In this document: in pieces, positions 46,786-56,458 of the stretch | Layout: each line of letters opens with the position of its first letter | Numbering within the stretch: the stretch's first letter is position 1 | Assembly: GCF_025869515.1 (NCBI RefSeq) | Contig: NZ_JAOZVR010000091.1 | Coordinates: forward strand, 92,227 to 156,226 | DNA length: 64,000 nt | Direction: 5' to 3' | From: Ferrovibrio sp. | Lineage (GTDB): Bacteria; Pseudomonadota; Alphaproteobacteria; Ferrovibrionales; Ferrovibrionaceae | Translations under genes and position numbers: made by a program | The notes under the pieces: generated by a model | The model's database searches: none | What the model was told of the DNA's origin: nothing | Seen by the model: only the letters and a program-made list of their open reading frames with translations

Positions 46786-47645
46786 CAGTAACGGCGCTCC
46801 CCGAGCAGGCCGCGCGGGCGGAACGACAGGATCAGCAGGATGGCCAGGAAGCCGACGGCAGTGCGATAGGTCGGCGCCACGGCGAGCAGCGCCAGTTCCT
46901 CGCCCAAGCCGATGATGAAAGCGCCCAGCACGGCGCCGGGGATACTGCCCAGGCCGCCAACCACAGCCGCGGCAAAGACGGCCAGCATCGTGCGGGTGCC
47001 GATCAGCGGATCTATGGCGACATCCAGCCCGATCAGCACGCCGCCGATGCCGGCAAGTCCCATGCCTAGGAACGTCGCCATATCGGTGGTGCGGACCGCG
47101 TTGATGCCCTTCAGGCCTGCAAGAGCCGGATTGTCGGCGACGGCGCGCATCATCTTGCCCGAACGGGTAAACATCAGGAAACAGAACAGCACCGCCATGA
47201 TGACCAGCGCATAGGTCGCATTTTCGACCTGATGCGGCGGCACGCGCAGGTCGCCGAACCGCCAGTCGCGCACCGGCGGAATATTGAAGGTGCGGAATTC
47301 ATTGCCGAAAACGAAGCGCAGGGCGTTCTCCAGCAACAGGCCAAGCGCGATCGTGCCGATGGCCGCGGCCAGCGGCCCGGACGGGCGTAATCCGCTGATC
47401 ATCAGCTTGTCCGAGCCGACCCCGATCAGGCCGGCCACCATGAAAGCGATGGGAAGGGTTGCCAGCAACGGCAGTCCCCCCATGGTGTTGGCGACCAGAC
47501 CGGTATAGGCGCCGATGGCCATCAGGCCACCGACGGCGAAATTCGGAAATCTGAGCACGGCAAAAATCGTGGTGAAGCCGATGGCCGGGATCGCCAGCAG
47601 CGTCCCGGCCATCAACCCGTTCACCAGAATCTGGACAAGCTCCAT
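46785..47645 (-). CDS. livH: Branched-chain amino acid-type ABC permease LivH
   Basis: The 286-residue membrane protein has the family features NGLMAGTLLAIPAIGFTTIF, FPNFAVGGLMAIGAYTGL, RAVADNPALAGLKGIN and GGLGSIPGAVLGAFI. The stop overlaps the livM start by one base. Substrate range of this class goes beyond Leu, Ile and Val. Confidence 0.92.
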   Translation of the reverse strand: MELVQILVNGLMAGTLLAIPAIGFTTIFAVLRFPNFAVGGLMAIGAYTGLVANTMGGLPLLATLPIAFMVAGLIGVGSDKLMISGLRPSGPLAAAIGTIALGLLLENALRFVFGNEFRTFNIPPVRDWRFGDLRVPPHQVENATYALVIMAVLFCFLMFTRSGKMMRAVADNPALAGLKGINAVRTTDMATFLGMGLAGIGGVLIGLDVAIDPLIGTRTMLAVFAAAVVGGLGSIPGAVLGAFIIGLGEELALLAVAPTYRTAVGFLAILLILSFRPRGLLGERRY

Positions 47646-47648
47646 CGG

Positions 47649-48836
47649 TTACGAAATTCCCAGCAGGCGGTTTTTGCCGGCCTCGGCAACGTCGAAGCGG
47701 AACTTGCAGGTGATGATGTCACCAGTATCGGCAAAGTCGCAGGGCCCGGAGGCGCCTTCGTAATTCACCTCGGTCTTCTGCGCGATCAGCTTCAGGCCTT
47801 CGACGGCGGAACTGATCTTGGTGCCGGTCCCCTGGCTGATCTTGCGTACGGCGCCATGAATCGCCGGGCCGGAGGATTCGCCGGCCCTGGCGATGGCGAG
47901 CAGCGCCATGGTGATATGGTCGTACGTCTGGCAGGAATAGGGATCCGGGTCGGAGGTGCCGAGGATATCGCGGACCTTCTTGTAGACCGGACTGTCGACA
48001 TCGGGGGATGGTGCCATGCTGGTCAGGCCCTCGGTCACCTCGGCCGGCAGGGCTTCGAGCAGTTTGGCATTGGCGGCATAAGCCATGGTGTGCTTGCGGC
48101 CTTCGTAACCCAGCCGATACAGCTCGCGCAGCAAGGTCGTCAGGTCCGGCGTGTAGCTGTTGAAGAAGATGGTATCCGGTTTGGTCTTGATCGCCTGTTC
48201 CAGCTCGGACCGGAAAGTCGCCTTGGCCGGGTCGTAAATGACATGACCGAGCACCTCGGTCTTGGCAGCGGTCAGCACCTCGCTGACCGTGTTGAAGCCG
48301 CTGACGGCAAAGGGCGTCTGGGCCGACATCACGAAGGTGCGTTTGGCACCGCGGCTGAGCAGGAATTCGGCAATGCGGGTGCTCTGCAGCTTGCTGGTCG
48401 GCTGGGTACGAATGATAAAGCCCTGATGCGGCAGCTGCGTGATGCTGTCGGCGCCGGAGACGGTGAACAGCATCACCTTGTTTTCCCAGCACAGCGGCGC
48501 CACGGCGGTGGTCACCGAACTGGCCCAGGTGCCGAGGATGGCGCTCACCTTGTTCACGTCGATCAGCTTGCGGGCGGCGCGCACGCCGGCCTCGGGACTG
48601 GTTTCATCGTTCTCCGAAATCAGCTCGATCTTGCGGCCAAGCACACCACCGGCAGCATTGACCTCGTCGACAACCGCCCGGATGGTCTTGACCATAGACG
48701 GGCCATAGGAACCGCCAGCGCCGGTTTGCGGCGTCAGGGCACCGATGGCGATGGTGTTGCTTTGTGCGAAGGCGGTGCGGCCGATGAACGGCATCGCAAC
48801 ACCGGCAGATAACACGGCACGACGGGTCAGTTTCAT
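47649..48836 (-). CDS. livK: Branched-chain amino acid-type ABC substrate-binding protein
   Basis: The 395-residue protein begins MKLTRRAVLSAGVAMPFIGRTAFAQS, a Tat-like signal. The mature part has the type I periplasmic-binding fold: IAIGALTPQTGAGGSYGPSM, DEVNAAGGVLGRKIELISEND and GTWASSVTTAVAPLCWE. A strong GGGGGAG precedes the ATG. In this fold the position after GTWASS contacts the ligand alpha-carboxylate, so an amino-acid-like ligand is likely. Confidence 0.9.
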   Translation of the reverse strand: MKLTRRAVLSAGVAMPFIGRTAFAQSNTIAIGALTPQTGAGGSYGPSMVKTIRAVVDEVNAAGGVLGRKIELISENDETSPEAGVRAARKLIDVNKVSAILGTWASSVTTAVAPLCWENKVMLFTVSGADSITQLPHQGFIIRTQPTSKLQSTRIAEFLLSRGAKRTFVMSAQTPFAVSGFNTVSEVLTAAKTEVLGHVIYDPAKATFRSELEQAIKTKPDTIFFNSYTPDLTTLLRELYRLGYEGRKHTMAYAANAKLLEALPAEVTEGLTSMAPSPDVDSPVYKKVRDILGTSDPDPYSCQTYDHITMALLAIARAGESSGPAIHGAVRKISQGTGTKISSAVEGLKLIAQKTEVNYEGASGPCDFADTGDIITCKFRFDVAEAGKNRLLGIS

Positions 48837-48865
48837 ATGCGGTACTCCCCCTGTTTCATGGTCGG

Positions 48866-49573
48866 TTAAGCTCCGAGGAAAAGCCGGCGAACCTCGCGGT
48901 CGGCGGCAAGTTCTCTAGCGGGCCCGGTGCGCACGCTGCGGCCGTCCACCAGGACAACGCCGCGATCAGCGATCATCAGGGCCTCGTAGGCATTCTGCTC
49001 GACCATGGCGATCGATGTGCCACTGGCATGAATGGCAACGATCTCGTCGAACAGCGCATCGGCGGCCTTGGGCGACAGGCCGGCTGAAGGTTCGTCGAGC
49101 AGCAGCAGCTCAGGATCGACCATCAGCGCCATGGCCATAGCAAGAATCTGCCGTTGACCGCCGGAAAGCGTGCGCGCCTGCTGCTTGCTCTTCTCCGCCA
49201 GTATCGGAAACCGTGCGAAGATCGACTGCGTGCGCTCGACAACAAGACCGGGGGCAATGAAGCCTCCCATTTCGAGATTCTCCCGCACTGTCATGGTCGG
49301 GAAGATATTGGCTTCCTGCGGCACGAAGGCGATGCCGATCTGCGCCCGCTCGCGCGTGGAGCAATCCTGGATTTCCCGGTCCTTGAACAGGATGGCGCCG
49401 GATTTCAGCCGCAGCATGCCGGCAATCGACTTCAGCAGGGTGGACTTGCCCGCGCCGTTCGGGCCGACAATGGCAACCATCTCGCCTTTTGCTACGGCAA
49501 GGTCGGCACCCTTGAGGATTTCGTCGGCGGCGCCGTAACCGCAGACAACTGCTCTGGCTTCCATTATGCCCAT
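48866..49573 (-). CDS. livF: ABC transporter ATPase LivF
   Basis: The 235-residue protein has Walker A GPNGAGKST, the Q-loop PQEANIFPTMTVREN, the signature LSGGQRQILAMAMAL and Walker B LLLLDEPSAGLSP. Its short length without C-terminal extension is typical of LivF. It overlaps the end of livG by ten bases. Confidence 0.92.
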   Translation of the reverse strand: MGIMEARAVVCGYGAADEILKGADLAVAKGEMVAIVGPNGAGKSTLLKSIAGMLRLKSGAILFKDREIQDCSTRERAQIGIAFVPQEANIFPTMTVRENLEMGGFIAPGLVVERTQSIFARFPILAEKSKQQARTLSGGQRQILAMAMALMVDPELLLLDEPSAGLSPKAADALFDEIVAIHASGTSIAMVEQNAYEALMIADRGVVLVDGRSVRTGPARELAADREVRRLFLGA

Positions 49574-50331
49574 CGCCGACGCCCCATATAGGCATCCTGC
49601 ACCTGCTCGTTCTCGGCAATATCCTTGAACGCGCCTTGGGCCAGACGGCGCCCCTCGGCCATCACAATGACCGGGTCGCAGAATTTCGAGACCATTTCCA
49701 TATGATGCTCGATCATCAGGAAGGTGACGCCCTCTTCGCGCAGCCTGACGATATGTTCGGCAATCTCGCCGCTTAACGTGGGATTCACGCCGGCCATCGG
49801 CTCATCCAACATGATCATGCGGGGCTCGGCCATCAGGGCGCGGCCGATCTCCAGCAGTTTTTTCTGCCCTCCGGACAGCGCGCCGGCCGGATTGTTGGCC
49901 ACGCGCAGCAGATTGAGTTTACGCACGATCTGCCAGGCACGCTCCAGCGCTGCCTCTTCCGCCTGCCTGCCCCGGCGCAACAACGCCGACAGGATCGCTT
50001 CATCCGGCTGTTCCTGCGCATACAGCAGAAGATTCTCAAGCACCGACAGACGCGAGATGCCGCGTGCGATCTGGAACGTCCGCAGCAGCCCTGCCTGGCT
50101 GATCACATTCGGGGCGCAGCCGGCAATCTCCTGCCCCGCGAAAATCACGCTGCCGGAATCGGGGCGCACAACACCGCTGATGCACTGAAACGCCGTGGTC
50201 TTGCCGGCACCGTTCGGGCCGATCAGCGCCGTGATCGTGCCTTCGGAAACATCCAGATCGAGGCCGTTGACGGCATGGATGCCGTAAAAGCTGCGCTTCA
50301 ATCCGCGGACCTGCAGCAGCGGCGCGGTCAT
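49564..50331 (-). CDS. livG: ABC transporter ATPase LivG
   Basis: The 255-residue protein has Walker A GPNGAGKTT, the LivG-specific FQIARGISRLSVLENLLLYAQ region, the signature LSGGQKKLLEIGRAL and Walker B MIMLDEPMAGVNP, and it ends with the MGRRRWA-like tail common to LivG. ATG 50331 follows a weak AGG; an upstream ATG at 50349 would add six residues but has no ribosome-binding site. It is the first gene of the long minus-strand run, so a promoter should lie within 50332-50530. Confidence 0.9.
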   Translation of the reverse strand: MTAPLLQVRGLKRSFYGIHAVNGLDLDVSEGTITALIGPNGAGKTTAFQCISGVVRPDSGSVIFAGQEIAGCAPNVISQAGLLRTFQIARGISRLSVLENLLLYAQEQPDEAILSALLRRGRQAEEAALERAWQIVRKLNLLRVANNPAGALSGGQKKLLEIGRALMAEPRMIMLDEPMAGVNPTLSGEIAEHIVRLREEGVTFLMIEHHMEMVSKFCDPVIVMAEGRRLAQGAFKDIAENEQVQDAYMGRRRWA

Positions 50332-50421
50332 ATCAGACCTGTCCGGCATCTGTTGCGGGTGCCAGGGGCGCCCTCGCTGGATTGTCCGATCTTACGCTAC
50401 GCATTGCCAAAACCCCTGCAC

Positions 50422-50441
50422 GCCCGTTTGAGCGGGCTTTT
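50422..50441 (+). terminator. Small hairpin with T-run between araC and livG
   Basis: GCCCG (50422-50426), a six-base loop, CGGGC (50433-50437) and TTTT form a minimal terminator-like element read on the plus strand. No plus-strand gene ends here, so it may instead act as a symmetrical barrier between the araC end and the livG promoter. The stem is short. Confidence 0.3.
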
Positions 50442-50530
50442 GAAAGGAGCCTAGTGACGGCCGTTGCGTTTTTCTCGCCGTTCCTTGCGGCGATTGGCCG
50501 ATTCTTGCTTTTTATTGAATACGGGTGAAA

Positions 50531-51418
50531 TCAGTTTGCGACACGATAGTCTCGCGGCGTCATACCGACCGCCGAGCGAAAGACCCGGGAGAAATGCGAC
50601 GCGTCCTTGAAACCGCATTCCAGCGACACTTCGAGGATGCTCAAATTCTGGTCGCTCAGCAGCTTTTTTGCGCGGTCGATGCGACGATCGACGATATAGC
50701 GATGCGGTGACGTCCCGACCGATTTTCTGAATTCACGCGAGAAATGGAACGGGCTCATGCCGGCCGCCTCCGCCATCTGTTCGAGCGTGATCTCTTTCGC
50801 CAGATTGGCGGCCACCATGTCGAGCACGCGGCGCATCTGGGCCCGGCTCGATACCGCCGCGGTCACCTGGCCGGTCCCCATCATATAGCGGCGCAGGATA
50901 TAGGCGATCAGGGCGTGGCAGAGCCCATCGGCGATATCCTTCACGAAAGGCCCATCCTGATCGAGGATGCTGAGCATTTGCCGGCCGATCTGGCAGATCA
51001 TTTCATCGGGAGAATAGAGCGGGTCGTTGAAACGCACGGTATGTGCTCCGTCATCGCCCTCCTGCCCGAACATATGCGCGATGGTGGTGCGGGGGATCAT
51101 GATGTGCAGCAGATCGAAGCCGCCCGGGCTGAGCCAGCGGTTCTCGTCGTCGGGGTGAACAATGCGAACCGTATGCTTGGCGATCGGACCGGACCAGATC
51201 TGCTGCCGGCCAGCCCAGGCCTTGGCCTGCATTGGCTGCAGAATCAGCGACAGCAGATAATGATTGTGGCGCACCGGTCGGAATTTGAAGTCGCCGGGCT
51301 CATTCTCATGCGTCCAGCGGAACATCGAAGCGCCGGTTTCCGGCAGGGCGATCAGATTCCCGCGCGACCGAATCCCCCAGTGTTGCTCCAGGTCGGTCAG
51401 CGACATATCCACGGTCAT
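50531..51418 (-). CDS. AraC-family transcriptional regulator
   Basis: The 295-residue protein has a C-terminal AraC DNA-binding domain of two helix-turn-helix units (ITLEQMAEAAGMSPFHFSREF, then SILEVSLECGFKDASHFSRVF and RSAVGMTPRDYR) and a long N-terminal sensor domain. ATG 51418 is preceded by AAGGG; the upstream frame has no better start. It sits between the amide-type cluster (same strand, upstream) and the liv operon, and may control either. Confidence 0.9.
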   Translation of the reverse strand: MTVDMSLTDLEQHWGIRSRGNLIALPETGASMFRWTHENEPGDFKFRPVRHNHYLLSLILQPMQAKAWAGRQQIWSGPIAKHTVRIVHPDDENRWLSPGGFDLLHIMIPRTTIAHMFGQEGDDGAHTVRFNDPLYSPDEMICQIGRQMLSILDQDGPFVKDIADGLCHALIAYILRRYMMGTGQVTAAVSSRAQMRRVLDMVAANLAKEITLEQMAEAAGMSPFHFSREFRKSVGTSPHRYIVDRRIDRAKKLLSDQNLSILEVSLECGFKDASHFSRVFRSAVGMTPRDYRVAN

Positions 51419-51575
51419 TGCAAAACCCTTGGGGTGACTCAGGCGCCCGGCTCCGGCAGGACGCCAAACTGTCACAACGGTAACGCCAAACCTCGGGGCG
51501 GCTCCAGAAGAATATAATCCAATGGATTCATCAAGATAATCGACAGCTGCACACCACCCGGAGGAACTGCCCTAT

Positions 51576-52211
51576 TCAACCCGAAAAAGCGCCGCTCTGT
51601 ACCACGGCCACATCGGCACGACCGAGATCAGCCAGCATGGCAGCCCGGCTGCCGTCGAGGTCGATGGCGCGGCTGGCATCTTCAACCAGGAAAGCCGGAA
51701 AGCTGTCGCGCCGGCCATCGAGCGCCGACCAGCCGACACAGAAATCCAGCGCCAGCCCGCAGAAGAACAGGCGGTTGAGCCGGCGCTCGCGCAGATATCC
51801 GGTCAGGCCGGTCCGTGTCGCCTTGTCGTTTTCCATGAAAGCCGAATAGGAGTCGATCCCGCTGCGGAAGCCCTTGCGGATCACCAGCTCGGCCGTGTCG
51901 ATCTTCAGCGCCGGATGGAAATCGGCGCCGGCGCTGCCCTGCAGACAATGATCGGGCCACAGGGTCTGCGGCCCGTAGGTCCAGGCGATGGTTTCGAAAG
52001 GCTTATGACCGGGATGCGTGGAGGCAAAGGAGCGGTGACCGGCCGGATGCCAGTCCTGCGTCAGGATCACATGCCGGAACTGCCCGATCAGCCGGTTGAT
52101 CGGCGCCACCACGGCGTCGCCATCGGGAACCGCCAGGGCGCCGCCGGGGCAGAAGTCATTCTGCACATCGATCACGATCAGCGCGTCATCGGGGCGGATA
52201 TCAATCGGCAT
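51576..52211 (-). CDS. pncA: Nicotinamidase / isochorismatase-family hydrolase (PncA-like)
   Basis: The 211-residue protein has the PncA catalytic set: Asp in LIVIDVQNDFCPGG, Lys in VIRKGFRSG and Cys in GLALDFCV; the metal site DWHPAGHRSF is also intact. It should hydrolyse nicotinamide to nicotinate and ammonia, or a related amide. It lies 38 bases behind an acyl-CoA ligase gene and downstream of an amidase fusion, so hydrolysis of another amide in the same pathway is possible. Confidence 0.88.
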   Translation of the reverse strand: MPIDIRPDDALIVIDVQNDFCPGGALAVPDGDAVVAPINRLIGQFRHVILTQDWHPAGHRSFASTHPGHKPFETIAWTYGPQTLWPDHCLQGSAGADFHPALKIDTAELVIRKGFRSGIDSYSAFMENDKATRTGLTGYLRERRLNRLFFCGLALDFCVGWSALDGRRDSFPAFLVEDASRAIDLDGSRAAMLADLGRADVAVVQSGAFSG

Positions 52212-52249
52212 CAGGGCAAGCTCCGGCTCGGTGAGTCAGCTCAGGGGGG

Positions 52250-53941
52250 TCAGGCTGTCGCGGCCTCCTTCAATCCCAGTTCATCGATCATCGCCTTGCG
52301 CATGACGAATTTCTGCGCCTTGCCTGTGGCGGTGACCGGGAATGAGTCGACGAAGCGAATATAGCGCGGGATTTTCTGGTGCGCGATCTGTCCCTGACAG
52401 AAGCCGCGGATATCCTCCTCGCTGAGCCGGTGCCCCGGCCTGACCACGATCCAGGCACACAGCTCTTCGCCGTATTTCGCATCCGGGATGCCGAAAACCT
52501 GTACATCCTGCACATTCGGATGGCGGAACAGATATTCCTCGATCTCGCGCGGGAACAGGTTCTCGCCGCCACGGATCACCATGTCCTTGACCCGGCCGAC
52601 GATGTTGCAGTAGCCGGATTCGTCCAGCACCGCCAGATCACCGGTATGCATCCAGCCGGCGGAATCCACCGCCTCGGCGGTCTTCGCCGGCTCGTCCCAG
52701 TAGCCGCGCATCACCGAATAGCCCCGGGTGCACAATTCACCCTTCTCGCCCGGCCGCAGCGTCTCGCCACGCTCGCCGACGATCTTGACCTCGACATGCG
52801 GATGGATACGCCCCACGGTGGAGACGCGGCGCTCCAGCGGATCGTCCACACCGCTCTGGAACGAGACCGGACTGGTCTCGGTCATGCCATAGGCGATGGT
52901 CACCTCGCGCATGCCCATGTCGCGGATCACCCGCTTCATCACCTCGATCGGGCAGGGCGCGCCGGCCATGATGCCGGTGCGCAGGCTCGACAGGTCGTAT
53001 TTGGCGAAATCGGCATGATCCAGTTCGGCAATGAACATGGTCGGCACGCCATGCAGAGCGGTGCAGCGCTCGGCCTGCACGGTTTCCAACACCTCGCGGG
53101 CATCGAAACCCTCGCCCGGAAACACCATGCAGGCGCCCTGGCTGACACAGGCCAGGTTGGACAGCACCATTCCGAAACAGTGATACAGCGGCACCGGGAT
53201 ACAGAGCCGGTCATGTGCTGAAAAGTTCATCCGCCGGGCGGTGAAATGGCCGTTGTTGACGATGTTGTAGTGGGTCAGCGTCGCGCCCTTGGGCAGGCCG
53301 GTCGTGCCGCTGGTGAACTGGATGTTGATCGCGTCATCCGGGTCGAGTCCGGCGGCGATCAGGTCGAGCCGTTCATACTGGGCCGGGCCGGCCAGGCCGA
53401 GCAATTCGTCGTAGCGCTGCATGCCCGGCGTGCTGCCGTCACCCAGGAGAATAATGTTGCGCAGATGCGGCAGCCGGCCGAGCTGCAGCTGCCCCGGCGT
53501 CTGGCCGGCCATTTCGGGCGCCAGTGCCTGCAGCATGCCGATATAGTCGCTGGTCTTGAAACGCGGCGCGACGATCAGCGCCTTGGCCTGCACCTTGTTG
53601 AGGGCGAATTCCAGTTCGGAAATCCGGTAGGCCGGATTGATGTTGACCAGGATCAGGCCGATGCGCGCGGTGGCGAACTGTGTCACCACCCATTCGACGC
53701 GGTTGGGCGACCAGATGCCGATGCGATCGCCCTTCTGCAAACCGCTGGCCAGCAGTCCGGCCGCCAGCGCATCGACGGCGCGGGCGAGGTCGTAATAAGT
53801 CCAGCGGATTCCCTGGTGGCGCACCACCAGTGCATCGCGCGCGCCATGGCGCTCGACGGCTTGCTGCAGCAGGCCATGCACGGTGAGACGCAACAGCGGT
53901 TCCGCGGTATCGCCGCGGGTATAGGCCTCTGTGAGGCGCAT
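52250..53941 (-). CDS. AMP-binding acyl-CoA ligase
   Basis: The 563-residue protein has the adenylate-forming signature [45 protein letters not shown] and the C-terminal catalytic Lys region in ATGKAQK. Medium- or long-chain fatty acid or aromatic acid CoA ligases fit. It follows the amidase fusion by 28 bases, so it may activate the carboxylic acid released by amide hydrolysis; that link is inference. Confidence 0.88.
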   Translation of the reverse strand: MRLTEAYTRGDTAEPLLRLTVHGLLQQAVERHGARDALVVRHQGIRWTYYDLARAVDALAAGLLASGLQKGDRIGIWSPNRVEWVVTQFATARIGLILVNINPAYRISELEFALNKVQAKALIVAPRFKTSDYIGMLQALAPEMAGQTPGQLQLGRLPHLRNIILLGDGSTPGMQRYDELLGLAGPAQYERLDLIAAGLDPDDAINIQFTSGTTGLPKGATLTHYNIVNNGHFTARRMNFSAHDRLCIPVPLYHCFGMVLSNLACVSQGACMVFPGEGFDAREVLETVQAERCTALHGVPTMFIAELDHADFAKYDLSSLRTGIMAGAPCPIEVMKRVIRDMGMREVTIAYGMTETSPVSFQSGVDDPLERRVSTVGRIHPHVEVKIVGERGETLRPGEKGELCTRGYSVMRGYWDEPAKTAEAVDSAGWMHTGDLAVLDESGYCNIVGRVKDMVIRGGENLFPREIEEYLFRHPNVQDVQVFGIPDAKYGEELCAWIVVRPGHRLSEEDIRGFCQGQIAHQKIPRYIRFVDSFPVTATGKAQKFVMRKAMIDELGLKEAATA

Positions 53942-53969
53942 GGTTTCCTCCCGTCGTTTTTACCGACGC

Positions 53970-56456
53970 CTACATGTTACGCCAGTCGTCGACCTGTTCG
54001 AAAGCGTGGGCTGCCTGATAGATCGTACTTTCGCGCCAATGTTTGGCCGTCAGCATCAGGCCGATCGGCAGACCTTCGCTCAGGCCGCAGGGCACCGTCA
54101 TTGACGGATGGCCGGTGACATCGAAAGGCGCCGTATTGGGCAGGATTTCGAAGGCGCGCTGGATGATCAACTCAATGGAGCTGCCCGGCGGCGGCAGCGG
54201 TTGCGCCTTCATCGGCAGAGTCGGCATCAGCAGCAGGTCGCAGCGGTCGAGAGCGGCGTCATAGGCCAGCTTCAACTGCCGGGCGAGGTTCTGCGCCTTG
54301 GCATAGTAATGTCCCCGGTAGTGCTTGAGGAAATACTGGCCGAGGAACATCGAGATCTTCAGGCTGTCTGACAGTTCGTCGGACCGGCTGCGCCAGTTGG
54401 CATGGGCATCCAGCAGGCTGGTGACATACAGCCCCTTCCAGTTGGTGCCGAACCCGTTGCCGTTCATCATCAGGTCGGTCAGGCCCTCCAGCGCAATCGG
54501 GGTCCAGATCGCGGTGCCCAGGCTGTGCATCGGAATGGAGATTTCCTCCACCTGCGCGCCCAGTTCGCGATAGCGCTCGGCGGCGGCGCGCACTTTCTGC
54601 ACCACGTCATCCTGCATGCCGGGTACGGTGAAGCTTTCCTTCACCACGCCGATGCGCATGCCCTTCACGCCGCGGCCGAGCGCGGCGGTGTATTTATCCA
54701 CCTTCGGCGCATACTGACGCGGATCGAGCCCGTCCTCGCCGGCGGTCACCTCCAGCAGCAGCGCATTATCGGCCACGGTGCGGGTCATCGGCCCGGTATG
54801 ATCGATCGTGATCTCGATCGGCATGATGCCGGTATAGGGAACCAGGCCATGGGTCGGCTTCATGCCGTAGATGCCGCAGAGCGAGCCCGGCATGCGGATC
54901 GAGCCGCCCTGGTCGCCACCCATCGCCATCTCGACCTCGCCGGCTCCCACCAGGGCACCGCAGCCCGACGACGAACCGCCGGCCGAATAGCCCATCTTCC
55001 ATGGATTGTGCACCGGGCCGGTGGCATTGGTGTGGCTGCCACCGGAGAGGCAGAAATACTCGCAATGGGCCTTGCCGACGATGGTCCCGCCGGCATCGAG
55101 GATGCGCGTCACCACCGTGGCATCGACATCGGGCACATAGCCTTCCAGCGTGGAGGCGCCGTTCATCATCGGCACGCCGGCGAGGCAGATGTTATCCTTC
55201 AGCACCACCTTCTTGCCGGCCAGCGGGCCGCGCGGCGCGCCACGCACTTCCGCTTTCACATACCAGGCATTCATCGGATTCTCGGCCGGCTGGGGCCGGT
55301 AGCCCGGCGTGCGCGGATAATCCACCGGCGGCAGGAAATCCGGCAGAGCATCGACCACGTCATAGGCCTGAATGGTGCCTTCCATCAGGGCGAGAAAAGT
55401 GCGCAGCGTATCGCCGCTCATGGTCATGCCGAATTCGGCGACGATATCGCGCAGCTGCGATTCGGTCGGGCGTTTGACGGTCATGTAATTCATCCTTGCG
55501 GGGGTGTTGAAAACGGGCTTGGGCGTCGCGGCCGGGCTGGCCGGCAACGGGCGCTGCAGCGGCGCATGGGAAAATGCACTGGCTGGCATTGCGAAGGCAG
55601 ATCCACCGGTCGGTGTCGCGGTCGACAGCGGCCGTTGCGCGGCCGGCATCGTTGCGAGGGCTGCGGCCGGCGCCGCTGCCGGCTGCGGCTGGCCGGCAGG
55701 CCGCACGGCGGCGCTGCGGCCGAAACCGGCGAATTCCTCAATGACGGCGGCACTGTGGATTTCGCTGCCTTTCACCTCGCCGGTGATGCGGCCCTTCTGC
55801 AGGATCAACACGCGGTCGGACAGACGTGCGATGAAATCCAGATTCTGCTCGACCAGCAGCACGGTCAGGCCACGCGCCTTGACCAGGTCTTTCAGCAGCG
55901 CGGCGATTTCCTTGATGATCGATGGCTGGATGCCTTCGGTCGGTTCGTCCAGCAGGGCCAGCTTCGGATTGCCGACCAGGCAGCGGGCCAGGGCAAGCAA
56001 CTGCTGTTCACCGCCGCTCAGGCTGCCGCCGCGGCGATCCAGCAGGCGCTCCAGGCGTGGAATTTCCTCGACGATCTGGTCGATCGGACCCTCGTCCGTG
56101 CCCGGCAGCGCCATGCGCAGGTTTTCCAGCGCCGTGAGGTCGGGAAAAATGCCGCGGCCCTGCGGCACATAGCCGATACCCAGCCGGTTGCGCGCATGTG
56201 GCGACAGCCGCGTGATGTCTTCGCCGGCGAAGAAAACCTGCCCCCCGGTTGAGCGGTTATAGCCCATCAGGGTTTTCAGCAGCGTCGACTTGCCCATGCC
56301 GTTATGGCCCAGCACGCCCACCGTCTCACCCGGCTGTACCGCGAAATCCAGCCCGTGCAGGATCGGAATGGCGCCATAGCCGGCTGCAAGGCCGCGTACC
56401 TCCAGCAGCGGCTTCTGCGCCGGGCCCCCATCCTGCTTGTCCTTGCGGCTGCTCAT
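53970..56456 (-). CDS. ABC transporter ATPase (UrtE/LivF type) fused to an amidase
   Basis: One uninterrupted 828-residue frame. Residues 1-245 are a complete importer ATPase: Walker A GHNGMGKST, signature SLSGGEQQLLALARCL, Walker B LALLDEPTEGIQP, as in UrtE. Residues 246-325 are a Pro/Ala-rich linker. Residues 326-828 are an amidase-signature enzyme with the Ser-Ser-Lys triad: Lys in VVLKDNICLAG, cis-Ser in SAGGSSSGCG, nucleophile Ser in GGDQGGSIRMPGS. An internal ATG at 55484 (MTVKRPTESQ), with AAGGA nine bases before it, lies exactly where free amidases of this group begin, so the amidase may also be made alone. It is the last transporter gene of the cluster. Confidence 0.88.
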   Translation of the reverse strand: MSSRKDKQDGGPAQKPLLEVRGLAAGYGAIPILHGLDFAVQPGETVGVLGHNGMGKSTLLKTLMGYNRSTGGQVFFAGEDITRLSPHARNRLGIGYVPQGRGIFPDLTALENLRMALPGTDEGPIDQIVEEIPRLERLLDRRGGSLSGGEQQLLALARCLVGNPKLALLDEPTEGIQPSIIKEIAALLKDLVKARGLTVLLVEQNLDFIARLSDRVLILQKGRITGEVKGSEIHSAAVIEEFAGFGRSAAVRPAGQPQPAAAPAAALATMPAAQRPLSTATPTGGSAFAMPASAFSHAPLQRPLPASPAATPKPVFNTPARMNYMTVKRPTESQLRDIVAEFGMTMSGDTLRTFLALMEGTIQAYDVVDALPDFLPPVDYPRTPGYRPQPAENPMNAWYVKAEVRGAPRGPLAGKKVVLKDNICLAGVPMMNGASTLEGYVPDVDATVVTRILDAGGTIVGKAHCEYFCLSGGSHTNATGPVHNPWKMGYSAGGSSSGCGALVGAGEVEMAMGGDQGGSIRMPGSLCGIYGMKPTHGLVPYTGIMPIEITIDHTGPMTRTVADNALLLEVTAGEDGLDPRQYAPKVDKYTAALGRGVKGMRIGVVKESFTVPGMQDDVVQKVRAAAERYRELGAQVEEISIPMHSLGTAIWTPIALEGLTDLMMNGNGFGTNWKGLYVTSLLDAHANWRSRSDELSDSLKISMFLGQYFLKHYRGHYYAKAQNLARQLKLAYDAALDRCDLLLMPTLPMKAQPLPPPGSSIELIIQRAFEILPNTAPFDVTGHPSMTVPCGLSEGLPIGLMLTAKHWRESTIYQAAHAFEQVDDWRNM

Positions 56457-56458
56457 CC

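Noticed and set aside
54402..56252. A 616-codon plus-strand open frame opposite the ATPase-amidase fusion.
   Set aside because: It mirrors the strong third-position GC bias of the real gene, is rich in Gly, His and Arg, and has no domain or ribosome-binding site.
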